In this document: in pieces, positions 17,231 through 26,453 of the stretch
Numbering within the stretch: the stretch's first letter is position 1
Layout: each line of letters begins with the position of its first letter
Assembly (NCBI RefSeq): GCF_001434705.1
Contig: NZ_AZDJ01000026.1
Span: 6,665 to 70,664, forward strand
Direction: 5' to 3'
Source: Lacticaseibacillus nasuensis JCM 17158
Lineage (GTDB): Bacteria; Bacillota; Bacilli; Lactobacillales; Lactobacillaceae
Length of the DNA: 64,000 nucleotides
Notes under the pieces: model-generated
The model's input: the letters and a program-made list of their open reading frames with translations, nothing else
What the model was told of the DNA's origin: nothing
Databases searched by the model: none
Program-made: the position numbers and the translations under genes

Positions 17231-20146
17231 ATGAATTTAGGCAAACATTTAACTGTTAAACATAAGTTGATCCGGCGAGTAGGTGGGATTGGTATTCTAC
17301 TGTTGGCACTTGGCTTCGCGGGTGCCTTAAGTGTAAAACATTCGCAGGCAGATACGCACGTTGTGTCGGCAAGCGGGTACAATGTTAATAGCTATATTTC
17401 AACGCACAACATTAAGCCAGTAAAAAAAATAACCAAAGAGCTTCATAAGTTCGAGATGTTTAAGTACTCGACCAGCAATAAGCGACCGAATGGGATTGTC
17501 TTTCATTGGACAGCCAGCGGTAGCAAGTACGATACAGCGCGAAATGAAGCTGATTATGAGATCAATGGTGGCCGGTGGAAGAATGCCTTCGTCCATACTT
17601 TCATTGACAGTAAAACCATTTTAAACATTCACGATACGAGTTATGGGTGTTGGGGGGCTGGACCTAAAGCAAACGCGAGGTTTGTTCAGTTCGAGTTCTG
17701 TAATGTTGAGAAGGGAAACGAGAAAAAATTTGCCCAGTCTATTACTAACGCGGCTTACTACACGGCCTACCTCCTTCGACAATATGGGCTAAAACCAACT
17801 CTGGCCACAAAATCTGGTGGCGGGACGCTTTGGACACATCATCAGGTTTCTTCTTATTTAGGGGGGACGGATCACACTGATCCCGACGAACAATTTAGTC
17901 GATACAATTATTCGATGAGCCAGTTTTCCACTCTAGTTAAGAAATATTACGCTGAATTACTTGGAGCAAAGATTCCGGTTGATGACGGGCAGTACGTTAC
18001 TGTTACCCAACCGTCATGGGATATGTGGCAGACATTGTCACCGTTTAAGTCAAAAGCCAAGGCAAGTTCGTTAGGTAGTGCCGTATATCAGTCTAGGGTC
18101 CTCTATTACAACGCCAATGGGAATACGTATCTTTCGCTGTATGATAACAAGGGCAACTGGCGCGGGTATATCAATGATAAAGGGACCCAGACTACTGGCG
18201 GACAAGGTAAGTATATTTCTTTTGGCAAATACGTGACATTTACTAAGTCTAACTACAATCTATATAAGGACTTTAGCTGGACTAAGAATGGGAACACTTC
18301 TACGAAGTTACTACATCACACCTATCTTGCTAAGGGTGAGTACAAGCATTTTAACGGTAGTACCTATTACTCTCTTTATGATCATAAAGATAAATGGGTT
18401 GGATACGTTAACGCCGATAGTATGACTGTCGCTAAGAACCAAGGCGGTGTTGCATACAACAATCCGAAGAATCAGTACGTTGCAATTACTCGCGATGATC
18501 TTAACCTTTGGAAAGATCTTGAGTTTAAGACGTCCTATGGTTTGTCAAAGAGCATTCGTACGCAACCGGTTATCGCCAGGGTCGCATATCAAGCGTATAA
18601 CGGCATGACCTATGAGTCACTTTATACCAAATCGGGCAAGTGGCTTGGCTATATCAATAAGGACGGCGTTAAGACTACTGACGGCGTTACCATCAACTTA
18701 TCGTTTAACAAGTACGTGACGATCACGAAGCCGAAGTATATTGTGTGGAATGATTTCACTTTCAAGAAACAGAAAGCAAATACAACGAACTTAATGAATC
18801 ACGTCTATCTGGCAAAGTGGCAGTATAACCATCAGAATGGGAGTAGCTATTACTCGCTATACAATGATGGTGGGTCCTGGGCTGGTTACTTAAACCGAGA
18901 CGCGACCAAGACAATTAGTGGGAAGACCGTCAAAGTTTCGGCAAATGAGTATGCTGCAATTGCCAAAAATGGGTATTCATTGTGGAAGGATCTCTCATTT
19001 AAAAAAGAGCTGAATAAGTCGCAGAAGCTATTAACTGTCCCGCTTAAGGTTAAAGCCAAGTATTATCACGCGAATGGCTCAACATACTATGAGTTATATG
19101 ACCGTAATAATAAATTTCTTGGGTATATGAATTCGAAGGCTCTGAAGAAGACTGACGGTGTCAGTGCCATCCAGTCATACAATAAGTATGTCACGCTTAA
19201 GAAGACGGGATATTCACTCTGGAGTAACTTTCTCTGGGGTGGGCCAATGAACACCTCGAATGGCTTACTAAACAAGACTTTCTTAGCGAAGGGGAGGTAT
19301 TTCCACGTCAACGGTTCGACCTATTTAACGTTGTATGATCACAATAACAAGTGGAAGGGGTATATCAATGCTTTAGGAGCCAGTGTGGCTAGCAATGCCG
19401 GTGGTGTTGCGATTAACTACAATAAGAGCGTGAAAGTTAGCCGTAAGAGTTACCCTTTCTGGAGTAGCTTTAGCTTTTCCCACCAGCGGGGGACTACCAC
19501 TAAGTATCTGAATAAGACGGTTACCGCCAAATACAAGTATGTCCATTACAACGGTAGTACGTATTATTCCATATACTCTGGTAGTAAGTGGCTCGGCTAT
19601 GTGAACGCTACAGCAACCGTCGCAAAGAAAAGCACAGGTTTATACGGGCTGAATGTGAGTAAACTCTCATCAGCGAACCAGTCTTTCCTGAAGACGTTGA
19701 TTGCGTACGCGATTCCGTCAGCCAAAAAACACGGACTATACACATCAATTCTGGTTGCTCAGGCGGTCCGTGAGTCAGCATGGGGAACAAGCGAATTGGC
19801 GAAGAAGGCACACGCTTACTTTGGGGTCAAAGCTGATTCCACTTGGAAGGGCGCCACATATACAAAAGTCACTAAGGAGTATTACAACGGCGCTTATCAC
19901 TCGGTGTCACAAAAATTTCGGAAGTACTCCTCGTTTAATGCATCGATTGATGACTATGGCGATAATATCTTAAAGAAAATGGCCGCAAATTCAAGCTTGA
20001 GTTATAAGTTGTTGCTAAAAAAGAACTCTAAGACGTGGACTGCGGCAGTTAAAGGGTTGAAATCTTACGCAACTTCACCGGCATATGTAACAGACACGAC
20101 AAACTTTATTAATCAATACCAGCTTTATAAGCTTGATCAATATTAA
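17231..20146 (+). CDS. Secreted bifunctional wall hydrolase: amidase, seven GW-type repeats, glucosaminidase
   Basis: Exported peptidoglycan hydrolase. Residues 1-41 form a signal peptide. A PGRP-type N-acetylmuramoyl-L-alanine amidase domain follows (about 75-245), with zinc ligands in FHWTAS (His92) and THHQVS (His203), and the DHTDP end. Seven GW/SH3-like repeats of about 80 residues fill 255-805, each starting like KYVTITK and ending near a GYIN or GYVN turn; such modules bind lipoteichoic acid. A glucosaminidase-type domain (about 815-971) has Glu848 in RESAWG. ATG at 17231 follows GAGGAGAA. Base composition is AT-richer than the flanking genes, suggesting a different origin. The architecture resembles staphylococcal Atl. 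Confidence 0.92.
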   Translation: MNLGKHLTVKHKLIRRVGGIGILLLALGFAGALSVKHSQADTHVVSASGYNVNSYISTHNIKPVKKITKELHKFEMFKYSTSNKRPNGIVFHWTASGSKYDTARNEADYEINGGRWKNAFVHTFIDSKTILNIHDTSYGCWGAGPKANARFVQFEFCNVEKGNEKKFAQSITNAAYYTAYLLRQYGLKPTLATKSGGGTLWTHHQVSSYLGGTDHTDPDEQFSRYNYSMSQFSTLVKKYYAELLGAKIPVDDGQYVTVTQPSWDMWQTLSPFKSKAKASSLGSAVYQSRVLYYNANGNTYLSLYDNKGNWRGYINDKGTQTTGGQGKYISFGKYVTFTKSNYNLYKDFSWTKNGNTSTKLLHHTYLAKGEYKHFNGSTYYSLYDHKDKWVGYVNADSMTVAKNQGGVAYNNPKNQYVAITRDDLNLWKDLEFKTSYGLSKSIRTQPVIARVAYQAYNGMTYESLYTKSGKWLGYINKDGVKTTDGVTINLSFNKYVTITKPKYIVWNDFTFKKQKANTTNLMNHVYLAKWQYNHQNGSSYYSLYNDGGSWAGYLNRDATKTISGKTVKVSANEYAAIAKNGYSLWKDLSFKKELNKSQKLLTVPLKVKAKYYHANGSTYYELYDRNNKFLGYMNSKALKKTDGVSAIQSYNKYVTLKKTGYSLWSNFLWGGPMNTSNGLLNKTFLAKGRYFHVNGSTYLTLYDHNNKWKGYINALGASVASNAGGVAINYNKSVKVSRKSYPFWSSFSFSHQRGTTTKYLNKTVTAKYKYVHYNGSTYYSIYSGSKWLGYVNATATVAKKSTGLYGLNVSKLSSANQSFLKTLIAYAIPSAKKHGLYTSILVAQAVRESAWGTSELAKKAHAYFGVKADSTWKGATYTKVTKEYYNGAYHSVSQKFRKYSSFNASIDDYGDNILKKMAANSSLSYKLLLKKNSKTWTAAVKGLKSYATSPAYVTDTTNFINQYQLYKLDQY

Positions 20147-20173
20147 TGGAACAACCTCAACTGGGTTTTGGAG

Positions 20174-20197
20174 GAACGGCTTGGCCGTTCTTTTTTC
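20174..20197 (+). terminator. Terminator
   Basis: GAACGGC and GCCGTTC pair around TTG, followed by TTTTTTCTT. Confidence 0.85.
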
Positions 20198-20242
20198 TTG
20201 TTACAGAAACGTTGATTTTTCTTAACGTTTCAGCGTACCTCA

Positions 20243-20259
20243 AGCTTTTCTGGTATGAT
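20243..20259 (+). promoter_or_regulatory. Extended -10 promoter of the fusion transferase gene
   Basis: AGCTTTTCTGGTATGAT has TGG before TATGAT (20254-20259). Its first fourteen bases are identical to those at 5231-5244 upstream of the tagA-like gene. Confidence 0.65.
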
Positions 20260-20316
20260 GGAAAATGTAAATTTTCAGGCGAACTGGAGCAATGTAGCGC
20301 ACGAAAGGAATGAACA

Positions 20317-23300
20317 ATGGTGTTGGATAAGTTGAGACGGTGGGTCAATTGGGTGCATCCATCATTGAAGAAGCATTTGGCCCGGACGTACGCAACCAAG
20401 TATGAGCAGGCCGCGATTGACCCTGATCTTGTCGTCTACGAAACACGCGATGGCCAGAATATTGTCGACTCGCCGTTGGCAATTTTCGAGTACCTCACGC
20501 AAACGCCAGAATACGCGCATTTTAAGCATATTTGGGTAGTGGACGGTGCTGAGAATCAAACTGAGATCAAACAGTCTATCCCGGCGGCTTTACGCGATCG
20601 CGCCACCTTTGTGCAACGGGACACTGACGCTTACGTTGAGGCCTTGCTGACTGCCAAGTACGTGATCAACAATTCAACTTACCAGTATTTTGTCAGCAAG
20701 CGTCCCGGGCAGATTTTTATCGACACCTGGCACGGCACACCATTGAAGCATATGGGTTTTGATGGCAACTTTCCGGCGGATGACGCGAAGAACGTCTTGC
20801 GGAGTCTGCTGATGACAGACTACCTGTTCTCGCCGAATCGGCATACGACCGATATCTTCCGTCGTGGCTACAAACTGGATGGCATTTTCCCTGGAACGAT
20901 TGTAGAAGGTGGCTATCCGCGCATCGACCAGACGCTCAATACGCCTCGCGAGGACGTAATCAATGAATTGATTGCGCAGGGCTTGAATGTCGATCCAAAG
21001 AAGCAGACGATCCTGTATACGCCGACTTGGCGTGGCCAAAATGTTCATCAAGCAACCGACGATATTGAGCAGATTGTTCACGAGACGCAGGAGCTGGTGG
21101 CGCGCTTTGGCGACACCTATAATGTCTTGGTCAAGGTTCACCCATACGCCTTCGACAGTATTCGCCACGATGCGCGCGTGCAAAAGCAGCTGGTTTCAAA
21201 CTACGCCGATCCAAATGTTTTGCTGGCAGCAGTCGACGTGCTGGTTACGGATTACTCGAGCATCTTCTTCGACTTCCTTGTCACCGACAAACCGATTATT
21301 TTTTACGCCTGGGACAAGGACCTTTATGATGTCCAGCGGGGGATGTACTTCGACCAAGCAGAGTTGCCTGGCCCGACCGCTGAAACCATGAATGAGCTAT
21401 GCGATTTGATTGCCGCGTTGCCGGCAAGCTGTGCGCCTTACCGGCCACAGTATGAGGCGATGAAGGCGAAAATTGTGCCTTATGATGATGGCCAAGTGAC
21501 CAAGCGTTACGTGGATTATATCTTCGGCCAGCACGAGGCAACTGGCTTAACGCTCATCAAGCCTAACTCCGACAAGATTAAGCTTCTCATCTATCCCGGC
21601 GCGATGAAGAAAAATGGTATCACTACTAGTTTTCTAAATCTCACTGCCAATATCGATTATTCTCGGTACGATGTTACCATGATTACCAGTACTCCACGAT
21701 CATATCAAGCAAGAGCAACAATATCACGGCTTGATTCACACGTTCGTTCCATGTTTCGATTTGGGTATCCTTTGTTCAGTGCTCGTGATGAGCTACTTAA
21801 TCATCAGTTGATGGTTCATGGGATTCCTAAGAATAAACGTTCAAAATTTCCTCTGAAAATGTATCAACGTGAGATGGATCGGCTCACAGGTGGGCTCACG
21901 TTTGACGTTGCAATTGATTTTAGTGGTTACTCATACTTCTGGAGCAGACACATTATTGGAGCTCGTGCAAAACATCATTATGTCTTTATGCATAATGACA
22001 TGGATGCCAATGCGCACCGGGTTGTCGATGGTAAGATGCCAATGTTGCAGAGCTTACGCAATGAGTTCTCCACCTATTACCTCTATGACCGCATTTTTAG
22101 CGTCTCGCCTATGACGCGCGATGTGAACCTGAGCAAGTTAACTGATTACGTCACTCCGGAGCAGATGCACGACGTTGTTAACACGATTAACATTGAACAC
22201 TTACTTCAACCAACCAATCGCGAAGCTGATGCAACGCAATCTTTGAGTATTGAGCGCGCAAAATTAATGGTTTCGAAGGAAATAACGGTGCCTGTAGCAA
22301 CCAATTTGGAAAATCTAAGAACTAACCTAACTACGTCACTTTCCCTTAATCCAAATCAGCTGATAACCCAATATGCCACTTATCAATGGGGTGGGAGACA
22401 ATATGCCAAAGTTGCGGTTGACTCTGACTATCGTGGCTGGATTCCAACTGATAAACTTATGGATGCCCCAATTCGAGTGCTCGAAGAACGGCGTACGTTC
22501 GGGATTGGTACCATGAAGACACGTCCTGTTGTTCCGGTTTGGGCCAGACCAGAACAGCAACCCTTGTTGAACAAAATGCGTGCAACTTCAGATTATCTCG
22601 CAAGGCATTACGTTAGGATAGATCGGTGCTTAATGACAAATCAAGGCGAGTTCTATCAAGTTCGACTTGCGCACAATGATAGTGGCGTCGTGGCTTCTGA
22701 CGTAGTAGTTCGAATCCATTTTATGGCTTGGTGGTCCCCATTACGAATATACTTTTCATTTAGAGAGTGGCTATTGCAGCGTGCTCAGCCTGTGCGACTG
22801 CCGAAACAAATAATGCCCATTAATGAATACTACGTGGTGGCGTCAAAGCTGACGGACGACATGATTTGGACGCAACCCCCGCAAACGACAGGAGCACAAC
22901 CTCTTAACCAACTGAGTAATTTTGCCGGTACGGTTTTTCTGGGCAAGTGCGACGTGGTGGTTGGCGATGTCCACTTTGTGGAATTGACGCTGAATGGTGA
23001 AGTGGTTGGCTACACCAACCAGAATAATCTCGTGGCCGCACCGGCACCGGCGAATGAGAGTCCTGAGTCAACTACGGCCGTTGCTGTACCGGAAGTTGAT
23101 CTGACCGGGCGGCCATTGCCAGAGTTTGATCCCGATGCGTATAATGTGGTCAACATGGGCAGATTGTCCGTGGAGAAGAATCAAGCCAATCTCATCACCG
23201 CTTTTGAACAGTTCCACCGTGAGCACCCGCACAGTCGCTTGTATATCTTAGGCGACGGTATGCTGGCAGACGAGTTAATTGCTCAGGTGAAAGGCTTAGC

Positions 23301-23658
23301 CGACCCAGACATGGTGTATCTACTGGGACATGTGGATGGCCCTTACGCGTTCATGCGTAAGTGTCAGCTGTTCGTCTTGCCTTCGACCTTTGAAGGCCAA
23401 CCGATGGTGTTGCTCGAGGCAATGACGTTGAAAATGACGATTCTCGCCTCCAACATTCCTGCGAATATCCAAGTCGTCGGGGCTGACGAACGCTATGGTC
23501 AGCTGACCAAGGGGACTGATGTCGCGGCGATTGCGGCCGGGCTTTCTCGCGTGTTCGAAACGGGCGAGCCGGCCAGCGATTTTGATCCTTATGCTTATAA
23601 CCAAGCAGCGATTGAGAATTTCTATACTGAAATTGCGGGAAGCGAAGACAGGAGCTAG
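20317..23658 (+). CDS. Fusion of TagF-like glycerophosphotransferase and GT4 glycosyltransferase with inserted SH3/GW-like modules
   Basis: Large (1113-residue) two-enzyme protein. Residues 1-405 are a TagB/TagF-type domain (DTWHGTPLKHMG near 140, ILYTPTWRGQN near 230, LVTDYSSIFFDFLV near 308). Residues 420-640 look like the first Rossmann half of a GT4 glycosyltransferase (KLLIYPGAMKKNGITTS). Residues 690-910 hold about three SH3/GW-like modules, recognised by endings such as YRGWIPTDKLM. The second GT4 half follows at 940-1100 (VNMGRLSVEKNQ, STFEGQPMVLLEAMTLK). The middle is AT-richer than both ends, suggesting assembly from different sources. No signal peptide, so it should act in the cytoplasm. 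It probably polymerises and glycosylates a teichoic acid chain; inferred. Confidence 0.85.
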   Translation: MVLDKLRRWVNWVHPSLKKHLARTYATKYEQAAIDPDLVVYETRDGQNIVDSPLAIFEYLTQTPEYAHFKHIWVVDGAENQTEIKQSIPAALRDRATFVQRDTDAYVEALLTAKYVINNSTYQYFVSKRPGQIFIDTWHGTPLKHMGFDGNFPADDAKNVLRSLLMTDYLFSPNRHTTDIFRRGYKLDGIFPGTIVEGGYPRIDQTLNTPREDVINELIAQGLNVDPKKQTILYTPTWRGQNVHQATDDIEQIVHETQELVARFGDTYNVLVKVHPYAFDSIRHDARVQKQLVSNYADPNVLLAAVDVLVTDYSSIFFDFLVTDKPIIFYAWDKDLYDVQRGMYFDQAELPGPTAETMNELCDLIAALPASCAPYRPQYEAMKAKIVPYDDGQVTKRYVDYIFGQHEATGLTLIKPNSDKIKLLIYPGAMKKNGITTSFLNLTANIDYSRYDVTMITSTPRSYQARATISRLDSHVRSMFRFGYPLFSARDELLNHQLMVHGIPKNKRSKFPLKMYQREMDRLTGGLTFDVAIDFSGYSYFWSRHIIGARAKHHYVFMHNDMDANAHRVVDGKMPMLQSLRNEFSTYYLYDRIFSVSPMTRDVNLSKLTDYVTPEQMHDVVNTINIEHLLQPTNREADATQSLSIERAKLMVSKEITVPVATNLENLRTNLTTSLSLNPNQLITQYATYQWGGRQYAKVAVDSDYRGWIPTDKLMDAPIRVLEERRTFGIGTMKTRPVVPVWARPEQQPLLNKMRATSDYLARHYVRIDRCLMTNQGEFYQVRLAHNDSGVVASDVVVRIHFMAWWSPLRIYFSFREWLLQRAQPVRLPKQIMPINEYYVVASKLTDDMIWTQPPQTTGAQPLNQLSNFAGTVFLGKCDVVVGDVHFVELTLNGEVVGYTNQNNLVAAPAPANESPESTTAVAVPEVDLTGRPLPEFDPDAYNVVNMGRLSVEKNQANLITAFEQFHREHPHSRLYILGDGMLADELIAQVKGLADPDMVYLLGHVDGPYAFMRKCQLFVLPSTFEGQPMVLLEAMTLKMTILASNIPANIQVVGADERYGQLTKGTDVAAIAAGLSRVFETGEPASDFDPYAYNQAAIENFYTEIAGSEDRS

Positions 23659-23660
23659 AC

Positions 23661-24788
23661 ATGGCAACAACGCAACCACGAAATCATAACTTGGACTATC
23701 TCCGGATTTTGGCGATGCTGATGATTGTCTGTCATCACATGTACCTGAAGCTTGGCGGTTACTTGACTGCGCCTGGCGTCGGCCGGGCCACTCGATTTAT
23801 TTTGATGGTGTTCGGCAGTGGCGGGAAGCCCGCTGTCAATTTGTTCATGTTGATTACGGGCTATTTCTTGATTACCCGCACCTTTAAATGGCAGCGGTTG
23901 TTAGATTTTGTGGTTAAAGTCTACGTGGTGAATACGGCGCTCACGATTGCGGCAATTTTCCTCACGCAATCGAAGCCGTTGAACTTGCTGAATTTTGCGC
24001 TGACGCCTGTTTTCCCGCTGAATTCAGCAGGCTGGTGGTATATCACCGGCTATGCAGTTGTCCTGATTGCGATGCCAATGCTCAACCGGTGGTTTAATGG
24101 GTTATCCCAACGAGAAGCCACCTGGTTCATGGCGATTCTGCTCACGTTAACTTCAGTCTTGCCGTTTTTCAATTTTGCCACTTCGATTATTCCGATGTAC
24201 GCTACAAACGGCGGGTTGTGGATGTTGGTGATGTATTGGGTGGGAGCGTATTTACGACGCTATCCGTTCTACCAGGACTGGTCTCTGCAACGTCTATTCG
24301 GCGTTCTTGGTGTTGTCTCCGTGGTGATTGTGGCGCGCTTCGGGTTGATGATTTGGCGGCCGGTTGGGTTTCGTGGACTGCTCGACACCCTTCACTGGAT
24401 TCCCACTTGGCCATGGGCGGATCACGATCCAATGTTCTTAATCTGGGCGGTGGCGTTATTCCTCATTTGCCTCAAGCTTAAATCGTTGCCAATGCCAAAA
24501 TTGTTCGTTTACTTGTCTGCTGAAACGCTGGCGCTATACATGCTGCACAATTCCAATCCAGTTTCCTTTAAATACACCTCTGCGTTGTTCGCCAACATCC
24601 GGCGGGCTCAGCTGCACGGCGCGGCCCTGATTGAACGGGTGGTGTTGATTGCCTTGGGGTTGTTCTTGATTGTGTGCGTAATTGCTTTGCTTTTGCGGCC
24701 GCTGGAGAACTGGGCGGTTCGTGCCAGCAACGCCTGGCTCTCCCGTCGCACTGCAGCCAAGCCCACAGATTCACCAAAATCAGTCTGA
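23661..24788 (+). CDS. Acyltransferase family 3 membrane protein
   Basis: Polytopic membrane acyltransferase (acyltransferase_3 family, OatA/WecH-like), which O-acetylates surface sugars. It opens with RNHNLDYLRILAMLMIVCHHMYL; the HH near residue 28 fits the catalytic or substrate histidines of the family. About ten hydrophobic helices fill the 375 residues and there is no extracellular SGNH domain. It begins two bases after the TagF-GT4 fusion gene with AGGAG upstream, so it probably modifies the same polymer. Confidence 0.85.
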   Translation: MATTQPRNHNLDYLRILAMLMIVCHHMYLKLGGYLTAPGVGRATRFILMVFGSGGKPAVNLFMLITGYFLITRTFKWQRLLDFVVKVYVVNTALTIAAIFLTQSKPLNLLNFALTPVFPLNSAGWWYITGYAVVLIAMPMLNRWFNGLSQREATWFMAILLTLTSVLPFFNFATSIIPMYATNGGLWMLVMYWVGAYLRRYPFYQDWSLQRLFGVLGVVSVVIVARFGLMIWRPVGFRGLLDTLHWIPTWPWADHDPMFLIWAVALFLICLKLKSLPMPKLFVYLSAETLALYMLHNSNPVSFKYTSALFANIRRAQLHGAALIERVVLIALGLFLIVCVIALLLRPLENWAVRASNAWLSRRTAAKPTDSPKSV

Positions 24789-25152
24789 TGAGGTATGGAG
24801 TAGACTTATTAACAGTCGGATGAGAAAGATGCTGCAATACAGAGTTTTATAGAATATCATGTTAGTTCTCCGACATATTAAGCCCTCAGTGGCAAGACAT
24901 AGTCTGATTGATCTTAGATTATCGTGTGTTGTGGGCCTTGTGTCTGTCAATCAATTGTTTCTGTGCATGCTTCTTTTGAAATTGTTTCTCTTATCATTAC
25001 GAAACAGACTCCTGAAAGAGATTTGTTTTTTAATTATGAATTAATGGTTCTCGTGGAGTTGTTCAGTAACCACTTCTAATTCAGCGTACTTTGTAAAAAT
25101 GGGTCTTACCAGTTTACCAGTAAGTAATGTAATGACAATTAGAAAAAATTTC
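24789..25152. other. AT-rich spacer without a supported gene
   Basis: Visibly AT-richer than the flanks. An open frame at 24859-25044 has no ribosome site and a low-complexity hydrophobic translation, so it is not called. A weak hairpin followed by TTTTTTAATT at 25002-25032 may end the acyltransferase transcript. Confidence 0.5.
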
Positions 25153-25182
25153 TTGACGGAATGTCCAAAGCGTGTTTATACT
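25153..25182 (+). promoter_or_regulatory. Promoter of the trp-type transporter leader
   Basis: TTGACG, an 18-bp spacer and TATACT. Confidence 0.75.
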
Positions 25183-25212
25183 GTTGACAATCACATCGAA
25201 GGAGGAACCAAC

Positions 25213-25263
25213 ATGACCAATCTGATGACTACTGTAAATAAGAGCTGGCAAAGCCAACAGTAG
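25213..25263 (+). CDS. Putative Trp leader peptide
   Basis: A 16-codon reading frame translates to MTNLMTTVNKSWQSQQ. AAGGAGGA is a strong ribosome site nine bases before the ATG, and a good promoter lies just upstream. The single Trp codon is the twelfth (25246-25248). The codons after it (25251-25259, AAGCCAACA) are also the left arm of a downstream hairpin, so a ribosome stalled at Trp would cover that arm. This layout fits a transcription attenuator for the tryptophan-type transporter that follows. It is too short for ordinary gene callers. Confidence 0.72.
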   Translation: MTNLMTTVNKSWQSQQ

Positions 25264-25413
25264 GCAGGAGCGGAGACGCAACCTGCCAGACGCGCAGGTT
25301 GTGTCTATGTTGGCTTCTAGTTTGAACGTCCGCATAGATACCCATTCGTCGGGAATCCATGCGGACGTTTTGTTTTCTCCAAAACTTCCGCGAACCTGTG
25401 CGGGAGTTTTTTT
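25251..25413 (+). promoter_or_regulatory. Attenuator: nested hairpins and two tandem terminators
   Basis: AAGCCAACA (25251) pairs with TGTTGGCTT (25308). Inside it GACGCAACCTGC pairs perfectly with GCAGGTTGTGTC (25275-25305), and GGCAGG at 25263 could pair alternatively with CCTGCC at 25283. Then come two terminators: AACGTCCGCAT/ATGCGGACGTT with TTGTTTTC (25325-25377), and AAACTTCCGC/GCGGGAGTTT with a T run (25382-25413). The first transporter gene begins 35 bases later. No T-box motif was seen. Confidence 0.75.
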
Positions 25414-25448
25414 GTTAGCTGAGAATTGAACAATTTGGAGGAGTAATC

Positions 25449-26453
25449 ATGAAACGAATTTATGCCTTTATTGCCGTAATCGTTGTGTTCTTAGGGGCCG
25501 CGTTTTTCATCACCCGCAAGCCTGCCGCTGATACCACCAACAAGCCTCAGGTGAAAACCGTCGGGATCCTGCAGCTGATGACCCACCCGGCGCTGGACTC
25601 GATTCACAAGGGGATCATCGCCGGCCTCAAGGAACGGGGCTACACCGTCGGCAAGAACCTGAAGATCGACTACCAAAACGCGGAAGGCGATCAAAGTAAC
25701 ATGAAGACTATGTCCGAACGCTTCGTCAACGAAAAAGAAGACCTGGTCATCGGCATCGCGACGCCGGCCGCCCAGGCCCTCGCCAACGCGACCAAGAAGA
25801 CGCCAATCATCCTCGGCGCCATCACGGATCCCAAAGGGGCCAAGCTGGTGTCCAACAATGAACGCCCCGGTGGTAACATCACCGGTGTGTCCGACCAAGC
25901 GCCAATCGAAGCGCAGCTGAAGCTGATTCGGAAGTTAATGCCAAAGGCGAAGACACTCGGGGTCATCGCCACCAGTTCCGACGATTCCGCCCAGACCCAG
26001 GCCAAGATGGTCGAAAATCTTGCGCCAAAGCAAGGCTTTACCGTGAAGCGCTACTCGATCAGCTCTACAAACGACTTGGAACAGGTTGGCGGCCAAATGG
26101 TGTCGCAAGTCGATGCCGTGTTCGTTCCGACTGATAACACGATTGCCAGCGCGATGCAGACGCTGGTTTCCGCGGCCAACGCCAAGAAGATTCCGGTGTT
26201 CCCAACCGTTGACACCATGGTCAAGGATGGTGGCTTGGCCACCATCGGCATTAACCAGTTCAAGCTCGGCGTGGAAACTGGTAAAATGGCAGGTGACGTG
26301 TTGAACGGCGACGGCAAGCCGGCGACGATGCCAATTCACTTCGAGAAGACCGGTCAGCTGATCGTCAACTTGAAGGAAGCTAAGAAGCTCGGCATCACCA
26401 TTCCAGCTGACATTGTGGCGCAAGCGAAGAAAGACGGAGAGGTTATTCAATAA
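25449..26453 (+). CDS. trpX: ABC transporter substrate-binding protein (TrpX-type)
   Basis: Extracellular binding protein of the ABC_sub_bind family, which in Gram-positives is often the TrpX part of a tryptophan or aromatic amino acid importer. An N-terminal hydrophobic helix (residues 4-22) has no lipobox cysteine, so it is anchored as a membrane helix or is secreted. Family pattern includes VGILQLMTHPALDSI near 38, IGIATPAAQALAN near 99 and GGNITGVSD near 140. Length is 334. GGAGG precedes the ATG. The permease overlaps by one base. The Trp-containing leader supports tryptophan as ligand; other ligands occur in this family. Confidence 0.85.
   Translation: MKRIYAFIAVIVVFLGAAFFITRKPAADTTNKPQVKTVGILQLMTHPALDSIHKGIIAGLKERGYTVGKNLKIDYQNAEGDQSNMKTMSERFVNEKEDLVIGIATPAAQALANATKKTPIILGAITDPKGAKLVSNNERPGGNITGVSDQAPIEAQLKLIRKLMPKAKTLGVIATSSDDSAQTQAKMVENLAPKQGFTVKRYSISSTNDLEQVGGQMVSQVDAVFVPTDNTIASAMQTLVSAANAKKIPVFPTVDTMVKDGGLATIGINQFKLGVETGKMAGDVLNGDGKPATMPIHFEKTGQLIVNLKEAKKLGITIPADIVAQAKKDGEVIQ

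Noticed and set aside
17231-20146. CRISPR-like or tandem DNA repeats in GW genes
   Set aside because: The repetition is at protein level (about 80 residues) and diverged; no direct DNA repeats with spacers. No CRISPR array was found anywhere in the window.
24859-25044. Open frame of 61 codons in the AT-rich spacer
   Set aside because: No ribosome site, hydrophobic low-complexity translation, and it ends short of the trp-type leader; probably chance.
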